A DNA stretch of 64,000 nucleotides from Osmia lignaria lignaria (Eukaryota > Arthropoda > Insecta > Hymenoptera > Megachilidae). A model generated the notes under the pieces. That model was given only the letters and a program-made list of their open reading frames with translations, was not told where the DNA came from and did no database searches. The number at the start of each line of letters is the position of its first letter. Positions within the stretch are counted from its first letter, which is position 1. Location: positions 5,830,501-5,894,500 of the forward strand of contig NC_135045.1 of the NCBI RefSeq assembly GCF_051020975.1, read 5' to 3'. Below, in pieces: positions 23,771 to 35,974 of this stretch. Both the position numbers and the translations under genes were made by a program.

Positions 23771-26700
23771 CCTAACTGTGTCTTTCTCTGTTTCCCGCAC
23801 TTTCTATAGCACACCTTCCTGTCCGTTCACCACACGTCTCTTCCTAGTCTATAACCCAGGGCGTGTGTGTACACGGACAGAGAGAGAATTATTATCCAGC
23901 CACTCTACTCCGCTACCTACCGTGTTTCTTGATTACTATCGGCGCAGCTGCGCCCACAATTTGTGTTCCCCGTCAACCATGCGTAAGCGAGCCGTCCGTC
24001 AACGTCGTGCCCATAACGACGCCAGCACCCTCCGCTAAGACGTCGTTGATAGTTTCGTATAGACGTGTATCCATCATAACTTCTGTTGGATTCTTTCGCC
24101 TCGCGAATTTATCCTCGCCAACTAATGCTTTCTTTTTCTTTTCTTTTTTAACAAAGCCAGCAGATTGATCGCGAAATATTATTCATCTTGCTTATTCTAT
24201 CGGTCAAAGTTATAGAATAATTTTTTTTTCAAAATTATATTATTGTAATGTGAACCACAAATATGCCTTTTTGCCTGTGATAATATACATATCAGGGCCT
24301 TCCTCTTGTAACTGTGTTTAATTTAAAGATTCTAAGATGGAAAATTATACGTGACCACTTTAAATTGATTTTGTTCTGTTTGATCTGTAGCTGAGGAAGC
24401 ACAAAAATGACGTTAATAGAATGGAGAAGATACGGCAATAGTGTATAGGGATTAGAATGTAAATTAGTTCGAAGTTCCGTCACAATGCGGCCTAATCTCG
24501 TTATGTTTACGAAATATGATGCTGATGGACTGCTTGTCAGTCACTTTCGGTGATAGGAGATGGCAGCCATTAGTTAGGGAGCGGCAACTGAATGGGGGCC
24601 AGGATGGATATGATTATTTATGCTATAAGTGTCTCCGGAAATCTTCTGGCTCTTACAAAACCTACGTCTCATGAATCATGACAAATTCCATTTTGCATTT
24701 CAATTTTAAATCTTTCAAAAATTAAATATGACCTGAATTTCAGTAAAAGTATCATTCGTAGATATTTAAGTAAGGCGTTAATACACGAATGTAATACACA
24801 GACATCACTGCTATTCGAATCCTATGAAATGAAACTTTAAATTGAGTTGGATTCATGAGTACATATTATATTCAACTTGATCCCATCCTAACTCGTTAGA
24901 TAACCAAAATGCGACCGAAACCATGATTAAAACTGGCTTCAGCAGGTGTTGTTAATGCGCGTGTTACGTGAATGGTCCGGAAGGCACATCCGATAGAAGG
25001 TTAAACAGCGACAGGCACCATGACACGCAACGCTGGCCGAGCGACCAACTGTTTCTGGCCAACGAATGGAGTTACTACACCGCGACAACTTGACATGTTT
25101 GTACAGAGGCCACACGATGATCATACGAACATTAACAAATAGCTTACTACCCGCAGGTTACAGGTCATAAACTCCACCAATACACGGGCGTCTTCCAAGG
25201 GAAGTTCATTCGAGGACAGGTGGTCACGATTCATGCTTCACCTTGCCTACCGCTTCTCTCGCATGTTCTGTCAAACGATTATCTTTCTCAGAATGATATA
25301 GCTATGTACAAAGTGTTTAAAAAAGAAGGGCTATCCGATAGAGGTAGGATGTGCTTAATTAACGAAACCGAAGGTGTTTTCCAAACTAATGGGTAAGACA
25401 GTACTGGGTAAATTTTTTCATCTTTTTATGATACTCTTTAAGGGGGAACGAAGGGGGATTTTCAATGGAACGAACAGTTGAGCTGCATATATTGGGCGTA
25501 CAAATTAATTCGGTGCCTCTAGTATTATGTCTTTCTAATTAGTGTTTTAAATTTGAATGTTTTCCCACGTTTCTGAATATTTGAAAAGTGGCGCTAGAAT
25601 ATAATAATAATAAAAAGTACTTTAATAATCGGAGTTGCCATGATTTTTTAACAATGAAAAATCATCTGTCAAAAGAAAAAGAAAAAGGCACAGAATTTAT
25701 CTTGTATACCTAATAAAAGGAAACTTGAAAACTGGCATCTTCACACGTTTACATATGTCAGTGTGAACTAGCCAACTATATGCTGCGTAAGAAAACACAA
25801 ATTTTATACGTTACGATAAAAGTACCGCATCGAGGCGAATAAAAGGTCTTCGTGAAAACATTACGAAAGAAGAAAGTACGTACGCGAGTCGCTTAGAAAG
25901 CCAGTAAAGAGAAAAACCTCGAAGCAACAAACACAAGCATGTTATTTTTTTATATATATAAAATTCTGAATTTGTAGGATACAATGCTATTCAATTTGTT
26001 ACTTAATGAGAGAAGAAGACCATCTTACTTATATTCATTCTATGCAGGTCGTAAAAGATTATACGATTTCTCAGGAGCGTATACGACGAACATATTCGAA
26101 GAAAAATGAGTTTCAAGCTATTTGGTATCCGGGCAGAAGTCCCACTTCAGGCAGAATATAATTTCTCTTTATTGGATACGGTATATCGTTTTTCTCCCTC
26201 ACGGATAAGAGCAGAGGAGATAAAGCCAAAATTCTTTTGATATCGAAATACATTGGGGGGAGGAGAGAAAAGGTGCAGGACAAAGGGGTATGTCGTTCGC
26301 GAAACGCTTCCTCTCACCCTTGTGTCTCAAACTACCGGAGTAAGCTGTATTAGCCGGCGGCATCTTGATATCATCCAGAGAAACTTGCCAACTCCTTTAT
26401 ACAGACATTTATTTCCTGGCGCATCTGTTACGGCCAAGTGGCAATCTCGCAGATTGTACTACTTTGCTTTGCCTCGACCTACGTTCTTTGCTCCCTCCTC
26501 AAGCTGAACAACCGAAGGAAAACATAATCGTGAGTCATTTGTTACTTCTACGTGGTCTGCTTAATTACTTTCGAGAGCTTCAGCTCTGTTTGATGTATAA
26601 TTGTTTTACACACTGATCGAGTGAAGTGTAGTTAAAAGTGAATCGTTTCGTGTCGAATAATAAGATATTTCTGTTCCTTTGATTAGTTAACAAAAACTAT

Positions 26701-28318
26701 TTTATAACATATGAACAAATATTGTGGACGTTAATATTAAATTATAAATTCAATTGAGATTACTTCTGTGCAAAAAACAGATGTCTGAAATGTTTCGAAG
26801 AAAGAGAAACGGAAACGTGTTACATTATAGATACTACCTGTCTCGATCATTCCCTGAAAAACATTAACCACAACGCCGGGCGTACAATAAAAGTCATCAA
26901 GAGTCGGTAGAATACATTACAATTTCCAGGACAGAAATTTATGACCTGTCCAACCAGCCCGCCTAGCAATCATCGACAAAAGTACGGTCTGTCCAGCACG
27001 CTTCGGTTCCTTTCGAACGACTACAAAGACCGAGAAGAAATTAGTGCTATTATTCTGTAAGATGCCGCTGGGCTCGGGCCGAACAGAAATAAATCTTATT
27101 TTGTCGTGTGTCAATACCGATCCTTGTGCAACCGAGATGTTAATCAGAGTTTAACATAAAAGATTCTTATCGATTCGACGTAAAGGACCAGGTTGTTTTG
27201 TCAGTATGTTGAACTGAAAGGAGATGAAATTAGATAGGCGGTTGAAGTTAAAATTGAAGTAATAAAATACATTCTTATTACTATTTTATTACAAAACATT
27301 TTTTACTAACTTACTGTTTTTACTATTTTTCACTTAATGAACAATCAGACAATTTAAACGAGCAGCGTACAATAAATGTAAAGGTGCAACGTTCAGAAGG
27401 ACGGCTCCTGTTAATATTCGTTCAAGGTTGGACAGCCCTTTCGGCTGGTGACAAAGCCGCATAAGAAATTAGTAATATTATTCAGCTGACAAGGCGCAGG
27501 GGATTGCAAAGCGGGAAGTAAATCTTATTGTAGCGGCATACTAGGATCATTAGTTATGACCTTTGTACGAATGAATACAAAGATTAGTTGGTAGGCGTTT
27601 GTGTAGGCGGGCTGCTGAAATCCCTCGACACAGTCGAGCATCTGGAGGAATCCTCTTCCACGGAATTTACGTGGAATCGGTGAGAAGGGTAAGAGTCGGA
27701 AAAGTGTGGAAAAATGGGGAGGCTCCCGGGACACCCTGCTGCGGTCTGCTAATGGGAACCTTCCTGGTACATTCGTCTTTTTTCCTAGACACGTTGACAC
27801 GTTCTTGCTTTCAACCGAAACGGAACAAGCACCGCTGGTCAAACGACTGTTTAACAATCGCTATTTCCTCCGTTTCTAAGCGAAACTTATTCTAAAATGG
27901 CTGCATATCTGTTACTAAAACTTGATAAATAACTTGTTTATTATTTATATAAAAATCCGGTTAAAAAGAAAAGAGGCATCAATCTTGCTTCTATGGTTCT
28001 TCTTGTCATTGAGTTTCGAAGTTAGAAAACTTTTGACGCCATTTTAATGTCTTATGTATCCCTTTGGGGCTTCCCGCTACACAATTTGTTCCGGAAAAAC
28101 CTTTTTTCCCCTGAGTTCTTTCCTTAAAGATCGCCGTCTCTCTGGTATGGATAAATCTACCCAAGTGGGCTCGAATGTGTTCAGTTTTTCAAATTCTGTT
28201 GCTTGTGTTTTATTTTCTGTTTGTATTCTTAACCTGATAATCTCGTGAAAAATAGGTCGAGTATAATAAATCCATATCAAAACCTTTAAATCAAAATGTG
28301 TGTAATAATTGAATACGA
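23764..28318. other. non-coding stretch, no gene recognised
   Basis: The frames (up to 110 codons at 27525-27857 minus) show no domain. Several GC-richer patches (24939-25260, 26250-26510, 26900-27120, 27400-27850) are open on one or both strands. A small TATATATATA run lies near 25950. No transposon termini or RNA genes recognised. Confidence 0.5.
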
Positions 28319-28522
28319 CAACCGTGTATAAGTGATAGATGTTTTCGTGACAGCCGACAATTATCGAAAGATGACCAAAGAAGTGGACGTCCTTGCACAA
28401 GCAACAACAACCAAAATGTGCAGTTTATTCGCAACCTTCTTGCTAAAAACCGACGTCTGTCTTGTAAAATGATAGCTGAAGAATTGCGCATTAATAATAA
28501 AAAGGGGGCAAAAAGGAGGTGA
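28319..28522 (+). pseudogene. mariner-type transposase fragment (DNA-binding region)
   Basis: Reading from 28346, the translation contains KDDQRSGRP, NVQFIRNLLAKNRRL and KMIAEELRIN in that order. This matches the part of mariner transposases that links the two helix-turn-helix units (the GRP motif) and the second helix-turn-helix. Upstream, TTVYK at 28319-28333 in another frame, followed by two stop codons, looks like the preceding mariner segment after a frameshift. After about 51 codons similarity stops at a lysine-rich tail, then TGA at 28520-28522. The catalytic D,D(34)D domain is absent here and no mariner terminal repeats are seen nearby. It is a dead, truncated and frameshifted copy. 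Minus-strand frames 28077-28400 and 28291-28491 over the same bases are shadows. Confidence 0.8.
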
Positions 28523-29297
28523 GAATGGTTTTGCGGATTCAGCTGCTACTTTTATTTCTTTTTATTTACAATAGTCGATATTTGATAAAAGGTGAATGAT
28601 ATGAATTCATTTTGTAAATTCCTTAAGGTCCGGTTGCCCTAAGGCTTAGAGTCTTTCAAGAATTTTAAAAGTTTTACAATACAGTTTTCAAAGTTTTTCA
28701 AATAACAACAGAAAAGGTTTACAATAATGTATCCTGTTTGCTTTCGTTTTCTATTTTAACTGCCAATAAATCGATATCGATATAAAAGTGACAAAGTTTG
28801 TTAACATGTTGTAGGTATTCTTTTTTACTTCGTAAGATTATCCCACTCAACTTATTCGTTCGTAAAGTTCGTACTCCTGGTTGCCGGATTAAGTTATGAG
28901 AAAGTCGAGCTGCTTTCCTAAAGTAGTTGACCGTATCTCGTGACACGATCGATGTGTGCGTCGTGTAAGAGGTAGAAGAAACATGTACCACTGTCGTTTT
29001 ATATCATTCAACTTGTTCAACCTACATGAGAACGTGAAATAAATTGACGCAGCTCAACGTGGAATACAAAACAACGATGTGTAACGCGATCGTATCGTAA
29101 ACTGTAAGGTGTCGAGCGATCAAGTCTACGCTAAATACCTCTTTCACTCGATATATGTATATTAAATTAAGCAATTATATTCAAGTGCGTTTATATCAAG
29201 CTGAAGAAACTATTTTATAAATGTCGAGATAATTTTCTCAATTATACAAATGGCAGATAAACTTGGAAATTTTTCAAATCATATTTTAAAGTTATAC
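28523..29297. other. non-coding stretch with a DRE plus TATA motif
   Basis: At 28775-28782 the plus strand reads TATCGATA, directly followed by TATAAAAG. TATCGATA is the DNA-replication-related element bound by DREF and BEAF-type insect proteins, and TATAAAAG is a good TATA box. No initiator or open frame follows at a fitting distance, so a promoter is not supported. The 90-codon minus frame 28719-28991 has no recognisable domain. Confidence 0.35.
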
Positions 29298-29302
29298 AAT
29301 TA

Positions 29303-29379
29303 AAATTTGGAGCATTATTGAAAAACTTAACTTTGTAAAATATGCAAAATAAAGTATCTTGATAATATGCTCCAAATTT
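29303..29379. ncRNA. microRNA-precursor-like hairpin candidate
   Basis: AAATTTGGAGCAT (29303-29315) pairs perfectly over 13 bp with ATGCTCCAAATTT (29367-29379). The arms continue inward with about 14 matches in 20 positions and close with TTTG/CAAA around a 9-nt loop near 29336-29344. A 77-nt hairpin with a long imperfect stem and small loop fits a microRNA precursor. I recognise no known microRNA family. A small foldback transposon remnant is the main alternative. Expression cannot be judged from sequence. Confidence 0.3.
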
Positions 29380-29384
29380 TTATT

Positions 29385-30373
29385 TTTAATTTCTTTTTTT
29401 TTTTCAAATACCAAAATGCAAAATTGTTATTATTTTAACAAAATTTTATAGTTTACGACGAGGGTACTTTAATAAGAGAAACAGATACGAAAAATTCAAG
29501 AGTTTCGTATTTTCATAAGACTGACATCAAATAATAGTAAGGTTACGATACGATAAAGGTAAAGTAACCCGATATTCCATTACACTCCGTTTCCTATATG
29601 GGATCGAGAAAGCTATAATGACCGGAGTCTATGCATGAAACTGAAGACTCCTTGGTATCGAGAATGCCACCAGGTATTTGGTATTTCTAACAACAAAATC
29701 CATAAACGTCAACAGTTAAAATGTACACCGAAATATGTGGCTGACAGTTTCATCCAATGGCTTAAATTTTATAATCTTAGATACTTCTTAACAAAAATAA
29801 AAGAAATAATCTTTCTACCACTACAAACAACCCTTATAATGGAACATCTTGTAAATATGTTGAATTTGTAATAATGCTGATGAATTCACCAGCAAGTCTG
29901 GACTAATGTATTCTACCTTCATTTCCTCCATTTCTTTTCCCTAATTTTTTTTATGTACCAATTACCATAACATCTTTGACATGTTATCTGCCATGTCATT
30001 CTTGAATCTCCATAAAGATCCATCGTCCATGTTACACATTAGGAATTCTTTGACTTACATTAGATATTTTAAATTATGGAAAATAGATGTAGCAAACAAT
30101 TGAGGGATTTCTTCAAAACAAAAATACTAGCTAATGAAATTTTAATGATTTGGTCAAATCTGGTCTGTATGACAAACACATTCACACAATAACAGTATGC
30201 ATACACGAATGCTAAGCATTTCAAGTGTTCCGTCTTCAGAGGATTAAAAACAGTCACGTCAGAAAGTTTGGGACGTTATCACGTACTCTGTAAATGATTT
30301 CAGAACACAGACTGAACGAGCATGTCAAAGTTTCATTGGTGGCTACCGTACTACGCCAACGACGTTTCGACGA
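29385..30373. other. AT-rich non-coding stretch, nothing recognised
   Basis: Two short frames (78 codons plus at 29635-29871, 62 codons minus at 30069-30257) have no recognisable product. No repeat or RNA structure stood out. Confidence 0.5.
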
Positions 30374-30590
30374 TCAGCAATCTCTGTTGGATTATTATGC
30401 CTGTCCATCAGCTATGATCATCGCGAACACGCCGGTATGCCGACCTCATTAGCTGCTTCGAGTCCGGCTTAAGCCAATGAATAATGGGGCCTCGACACAG
30501 TGCCGCTGTCATGCTCGCTCATATATTTCTTGAACGATTTATCGTTCACCTTTATTGGCCGTTCACTAAGTACGCTTTACAATCCTGCTG
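30374..30590. promoter_or_regulatory. duplicated non-coding element, copy 1
   Basis: This GC-richer segment has a diverged direct copy about 1.15 kb downstream (31533-31732). A 23-bp core at 30466-30488, starting GGCTTAAGCC and ending AATAATGGG, is identical to 31617-31639. Further colinear matches include TCAGCAAT, ATGATCAT, CCTCATTAGCTG and ATGCTCG. It contains ATTA-type homeodomain words and no open frame. Locally duplicated non-coding sequence with a frozen core suggests a duplicated regulatory module. An old transposon pair is the alternative. Confidence 0.45.
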
Positions 30591-31532
30591 TCAGACGATG
30601 AATTTTTATACCGTGTGACGTTTTACGACGCTTGATGCCTATGCGAACGAGCAAATACTCGTGTAACTTGAATTTAGAGTTACGAAATATTATTATAAAA
30701 ATAATTAATTGCAAATCAATGATAACGTAACGTGTGAAATTGTATAAATATATCTGCAGAGAAAAAGTTGATTTTACAGGAGCAGGTGAAGAAGCGAGGA
30801 TGTAAAAATGGCATTAATGTCCTAGGCTAGTCATCATAATCGTTAAACGTCAATGTAGTAATTGTTTGAGTCTTGATGAAATAAAATGTATAAAATAAAA
30901 TAGCTTATTTAAGAAATAAAGTCGTTATAGAGGTCTTTGCCTCGAAAATATGCTGCCAGTCTAGTAGAAGGTATGTCTTGGACACGTTAGACGATTATAA
31001 ATAACAGCGACTAGGCTTCGTGTGAATGGAATTGCGTCGTAAATTAATTTATAATAAACATTTCTTGTGATTTTTATGGTTATTAAATCAGTAGTATTAA
31101 AATGATAGTTCCTGTTTTAAACTCACTGTAAGTGCTTTGAAGCGAAGTACTACAGCTTTTACGTTAAAATGTTTATTATTATTTTCTACACAGTTGCTTA
31201 AACATCGTTCAAGCAATGCATAAGTCGGTTTTATAACTTCTTGAATATTATTACTAAAGATTCTTGACTTTTATCTTCATCTTTATTCAACCGCCTGGAT
31301 GTCTACCTGTAGCATTGCTAATGTTTCAAATTCATTCATGTTACTTTTCAATGATCTTTTCTTAGACATAAAAAGAAACATAATTTTTTGAAATCGTCAC
31401 AATAGGAAGGTCTCTTAATACACTGCGTTAATTTCGTCCAAATGTTTACGGACATCCTGTGGTACCCTAACGTTGTATACCATAGTCGCGATTTATTTAT
31501 TGCACTACTGAAGCAGCTACGATCCTGTTGCA
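30591..31532. other. AT-rich spacer between the duplicated elements
   Basis: No gene or repeat recognised. The 77-codon minus frame 31348-31581 runs into the downstream duplicated copy and is not shared by the first copy, which argues against coding function for the pair. Confidence 0.45.
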
Positions 31533-31732
31533 TGTCAGCAATTGTCAAGAAAGGTATACCGGTTACGATGATCATGGTCACGCTGGTATTCCGGCCTCAT
31601 TAGCTGTTCGGGACCGGGCTTAAGCCAATGAATAATGGGCTTCGTCCCAATGCTGCTGCCGCCGCGGATGCTCGTATTTTTCTGCACGGACTTATTGCGC
31701 TGGCCCGCCAAGTCACGATTATTTATACTGCC
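31533..31732. promoter_or_regulatory. duplicated non-coding element, copy 2
   Basis: Colinear with 30374-30590 in the same orientation, sharing the 23-bp core at 31617-31639 and the blocks GTCAGCAAT, GATGATCAT, CCTCATTAGCTG and GATGCTCG. This copy has a GC-rich insertion (CTGCCGCCGCG) just after the core. Same interpretation and uncertainty as copy 1. Confidence 0.45.
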
Positions 31733-33509
31733 AGTTCAAGAACGGCTTTCTTGCTTTTTGTCAGCAAGATAGGTGGTATACATCAAAGACGGGGGAACCT
31801 TTAAACTTCTCTAATATGTTTCGTTTCAGGAAACTAAACAACGATCAGACAAAAGACACTCGAATTTTTTTCTTTAATTATCGTTAGAAAATTATAAGTG
31901 TCTTTAAACAAAGTTTCTGTAAAATATAATAGGGTGCACCATTTACGTATTGTATATACCGGTGTCGAATCTGAAAAGTTAAAATCACAAAGAAATAAAT
32001 TTAATTTTTAACCAGAATTTCCAAACAGTTTTACATCAAAACATACCCAGTAGTTGATTTATGTTTCGATAAAAAAATCGATATGTCTTTTGAAATGTGC
32101 TCCAAGAAAATAAAAAAAAGATAATGCTAAGCAACTTAATAACATACATCGTAGCATGTGTCTCTTAAGAGACATTACGTAACCCGAGATACCAGTTTGT
32201 CAACATTCGTCATTTCGCAAGGAAACTATTGATTTCACGCGTTCAGCGATCCTTCATCGTGTCAGTAATTTAATGGCAGTCGTGAATAAGCCAAAGAGTC
32301 TCTTACCACTTCGATGAACGGACATGGCAGTCCCGAGAAATTACTTCTTTCACATTTCATTTCGTGCTCGTTCTTCTGGGTGATGTCCAAGATACCGCCC
32401 ACGCTACATCTATAAAAGCCGGCTGATATATCGCCTCGTTAATGTTTCGCTTCATCAGATGTTATGACTGAACATCTTTCACCCTGCCACTGGGTGGTCA
32501 TTTCTGACTGCTCTTGTTGCGAAACCCACTGTTATAAATTATAGTGAACGTCGGTGCCGCGAGTTTCGTCGTTTTGACCACGTACAGACACACGCACACA
32601 TCACATTTTTTATTATTTTTAATAACTTTATTCGGAAAAGTAATTCTTACGAAAACTTTTCAACTCCTTGCACTATTCAAACTTCTGTAATTTGGATCAT
32701 GTATATTATATACAACAGAGTGAAATAATACTTTACTGAATGATGCAGGAGGATTAAAAATAAATAGTACACTAGCTCAACTTTTTATTTAATAAGTGGA
32801 TGGAAACCAATACACTCTTCTCATTATCGTTCTCATAAAAGTGAGACCACGTGTTATAGAACACCCTGTAGCGTGACAGAAATATTTCAAACGGACAGAG
32901 TTAGCGCCCTACCTTGTGTATTCAAAGTGATTCGAAGTGATTGCTAGCCCATCACTAATTATGTGATAAATGTTCACTCTACATCCAGGACTATCATCCT
33001 TCCTATCCAATTTCCTATTCATTCCCTGAACTTGACAGTCAATCTATGCGTATTACGTAGGGGTTCGTCGTAGAGAATGTATTTGAGGGTGAATGGCTTT
33101 CCCCCCGTTATACACAGGAACAACAGACGTATACATATACAAGATGTACGTGTGCACGGGTGTGTGCTCGAAAAACAGCGTGGGCCACGATCTCTGTAAA
33201 GGCGTCGCCGTTTAGATAATAACGCGCATTTTATCTCCCTCATAAAACCTAATTTATAGCCGCATCCAAGTCTATAGGCGTGTACGAACAGCCATCGGGA
33301 ATAGGAAGAGTTCTGACAGAGACAGTGCCGTAATTTTCAAAGAAGGAGCATCTCAACCCTTGTCTCCTGAAAAACGATTTCATCGCCGTTGGAATTTCTT
33401 GTTTAGAGTTTATATTTATCTCGTTGTAAAGCAGAAAACAATACACAGAGTGTTCACAAATTGATGATAATTATTTGTGTTACCTATATGTTGATGCGCT
33501 GTAAACATA
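31733..33509. other. non-coding stretch
   Basis: Holds a perfect 16-bp palindrome TGTCTCTTAAGAGACA at 32159-32174, a TATAAAAGCC word near 32410 with no initiator at the right distance, and a CAGGGTG-type transposon end at 32878. Minus frames of 74 and 65 codons (33019-33243, 33249-33446) have no recognisable domain. Confidence 0.45.
32800..32878 (-). mobile_element. solo CAGGGTG-type transposon terminus
   Basis: On the minus strand the sequence starts CAGGGTGTTCTATAACACG at 32878, flanked outside by TA (32879-32880). It shares its terminal decamer with the end at 3902 but not the subterminal sequence. No matching opposite end was found within about 400 bp at lower coordinates. The inner boundary is arbitrary. 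Confidence 0.35.
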
Positions 33510-33827
33510 CAGGACGTCTCAAAAAATATGTACGTTATGAAAATTGTGGAACAACTGATCTAATACAGACAAAATATGTATAAATGTGCACGTGAAATCT
33601 CAAGTACTAAGCATTATTAAATAGTAAGAGATAATTCTTATTTGCGGTTGTGGCGGTACAAGAAAAGACACGAGTCAGCTGTTCGGTCAAGAATAACAGA
33701 GGGACAACCAGGAAGTCGACTATCCAATTCTTAACCACTTGTATTTTGAAAGTGAAGAAGCAGATTGCAAAATGGTTAAGAATTGTTCAACTTCATTGTC
33801 ATAGAGAATTTTTCCTGAAACTCCCTG
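33510..33827. mobile_element. TA-flanked CAGG-type MITE, about 318 bp
   Basis: The left end CAGGACGTCTCAAAAAATATG is mirrored by a right end that reads CAGGGAGTTTCAGGAAAAAT on the minus strand. Similarity continues inward (TATGAAAATTG against TATGACAATG, then GGAACAA against TGAACAA). TA flanks both sides (33508-33509 and 33828-33829). There is no transposase; the 60-codon frame 33650-33832 crosses the right boundary. The interior holds a separate strong hairpin at 33725-33785. Confidence 0.55.
33725..33785. other. 61-nt hairpin inside the MITE
   Basis: CAATTCTTAACCA (33725-33737) pairs perfectly with TGGTTAAGAATTG (33773-33785), and TTTTG/CAAAA extends the stem after a 6-nt bulge. A hairpin inside a non-autonomous transposon is a recognised route to small-RNA precursors. 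No evidence of expression is available. Confidence 0.4.
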
Positions 33828-35974
33828 TATAAGAGCGAAAATCATTCCATGGAAAAGCAAAAATGTGTGTATCTAGTTTGTTATTTATTTTGTAATTTCA
33901 ACCAATTGTGTCTTAAATATTCGAAAGTTACGCATAAATCATTCCGTTTGATTGTACCGTATTAAAAACTGTCCAAGTTCAAATTCACGGTTACGGCACT
34001 GAACGAAGACGTAAAAGGAGGTTGCATCAGGGAAGGTTGCTGAAAGTGAATAGGTCGGTAATGTTATATCAGTGTTGAAACGTCTCCCTTCGGCATTTAG
34101 GTGACGAAAAATATGGGCAGCCTCGCGTGTGCGCGCGCGCGGCTTTACGACGGCTGAATGCAGTTACCGACGATAAACTGCATACGTGTTTACCATATAA
34201 TCTCCGATGGATGGCTATAAATTTGTGATTTACTCTCATTACCGCGCCTTTGAGTGTTACGACTTGTGCTTACGATATATAACCGCTTGGATAGTTTAAT
34301 TTATTCATATTGCGCGCGCGAGCACGATTTTCCACTGAGACGTGTTCCAGTTTACCGACTGAATAAATGTTGTCCAATAACATATACACAGATGTGACAA
34401 TAATCTGCATGTTCCAAGTGCTATGAAAATTTCATGATACGATTCTTCTTTGATTTTTCATACACGTATTTGTCTTTAATGAATATTACTATTGCATGTT
34501 TCAGAGAATAAGGAAACCAGGATCTCTAGGCATCTCTCTTTGTCTTAAGGGTGGAAGAAACATAACATTTCTGTTTTATACGTTTTGAACTTATCTTTCG
34601 TTTCAGCTTCAGATTTTTAATGTTATTTATCCTACCCGTAGAAATTCTAATAGTTCAAAGATGACTAATCAAAAAAAAAAAATCAAAAAAAGTGTGTCAT
34701 AACAATTTCATAGCAATTTTATCGAAATAACCTCCAAGTGTGATGGAGGGTAACGACATGGCGACACGAATGAGCAAAGGCGCGCAAAAAGAGAGGTTAG
34801 GTCGAAAGCAACGGAGGAAGAATCGTAGTAGAAGAGAAGAATACATCACGTTCCCAGTTTATAGTCCGATACGCTGGTAGAAATTGGCACCCGTGCTGAG
34901 CTTTCCCGCAAATGCAACGAACGCAGGGGTACGAGGCAACGAGATACGAGGCGTTATGGCTCTTCCTGGCTCGTAACCTCTGGTCATAAAGCTACTGCAC
35001 GCTAAAATATTGTCCGCCGCCACGTCTCCGCGCCTACGCGTCTATCCGCCGATCTATCTTAATGCTATTATTGTAATTTATTAGCGGCGTTCACGGAGAA
35101 TGAATCGATACGACGTATTCGCTTCGAAAACGGATTACGGATAATCTAAAGCGATCAACTGCAATGAGCTTATTAAATAATCGCAATATCAGATAAAACT
35201 GCTTTATACCCGTTTAATTACTTTGCACAGGTGATCTAAACTTGTCTATTAACTTGTAACATTTTTTTTTTGGCGTTGTTTACCGTCTGAAAGTACCTAT
35301 TTAGTTCTGAACCGATCGAAATATTTATTACTAAAGAAGTTGCAAGTGTTACTATGTTGAGAGTAGATACTGTGAAAACAATTATAATGTCTTCTGAAAT
35401 ATTGTTCGGTATCTTATAAAAATAAAAGTAGTTTGAAATATTTATTATTTATATATTTCAGAAATAAGTAACATCAATTTGCCTGCTAGCTACAAGTATA
35501 TTTGTCCGGTTGTATCAAGCAAACAGCTTTACCACGTATTACTTAAAACGATACTGAGTAATAAATTTGCAATCATTTGAAGTAGTAAATTATTTCGGTC
35601 AATTAACATTCAACGTGCTTGTATGTACTATTTTTAGTATTTTCAATGTTCCTCTCTGTAATTCAGCTATTTCAACCGCGTAACATTTGGCACGTTTGAT
35701 GCTGAAGAGTCTTGAATAAAGCGAGCCGAAAATTTATGAAGCACTGTTTTCATACAAAATATTCATTTTGGCACTCCGAGCTATCAAAGGGGTCATTTAT
35801 TAAATATATTTGCAAGGACAAGGAATGCAAACTGAACCGAAACCGCGAATGACAGCTTTGTGGGCTATACGTGTGTATAATAATAATTGAGATGTACGTC
35901 TTCCGTATTACAATTCGTTGTATCTTACATAGGATTAAATCGATCCAACATGCTTTGCCATGAATAACATAAAA
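33828..35974. other. non-coding stretch with GC-rich island and Z-DNA-prone tracts
   Basis: GTGTGCGCGCGCGCG at about 34127-34141 and GCGCGCGCG at about 34313 are alternating purine-pyrimidine tracts prone to Z-DNA. A GC-rich island at 34740-35110 has no frame of note. Two adenine runs lie near 34670-34690. No gene recognised. Confidence 0.45.

Noticed and set aside
23471..24168. Three overlapping plus-strand frames of 101-142 codons
   Set aside because: They run through or beside the (CT)n microsatellite and CT-rich flanks; the Ser/Leu repeats and lack of a domain indicate composition-driven openness.
32159..32174. Perfect 16-bp palindrome TGTCTCTTAAGAGACA
   Set aside because: Perfect short palindromes also occur at 6091, 14173 and 54160; in 64 kb a few are expected by chance and nothing else supports a function.
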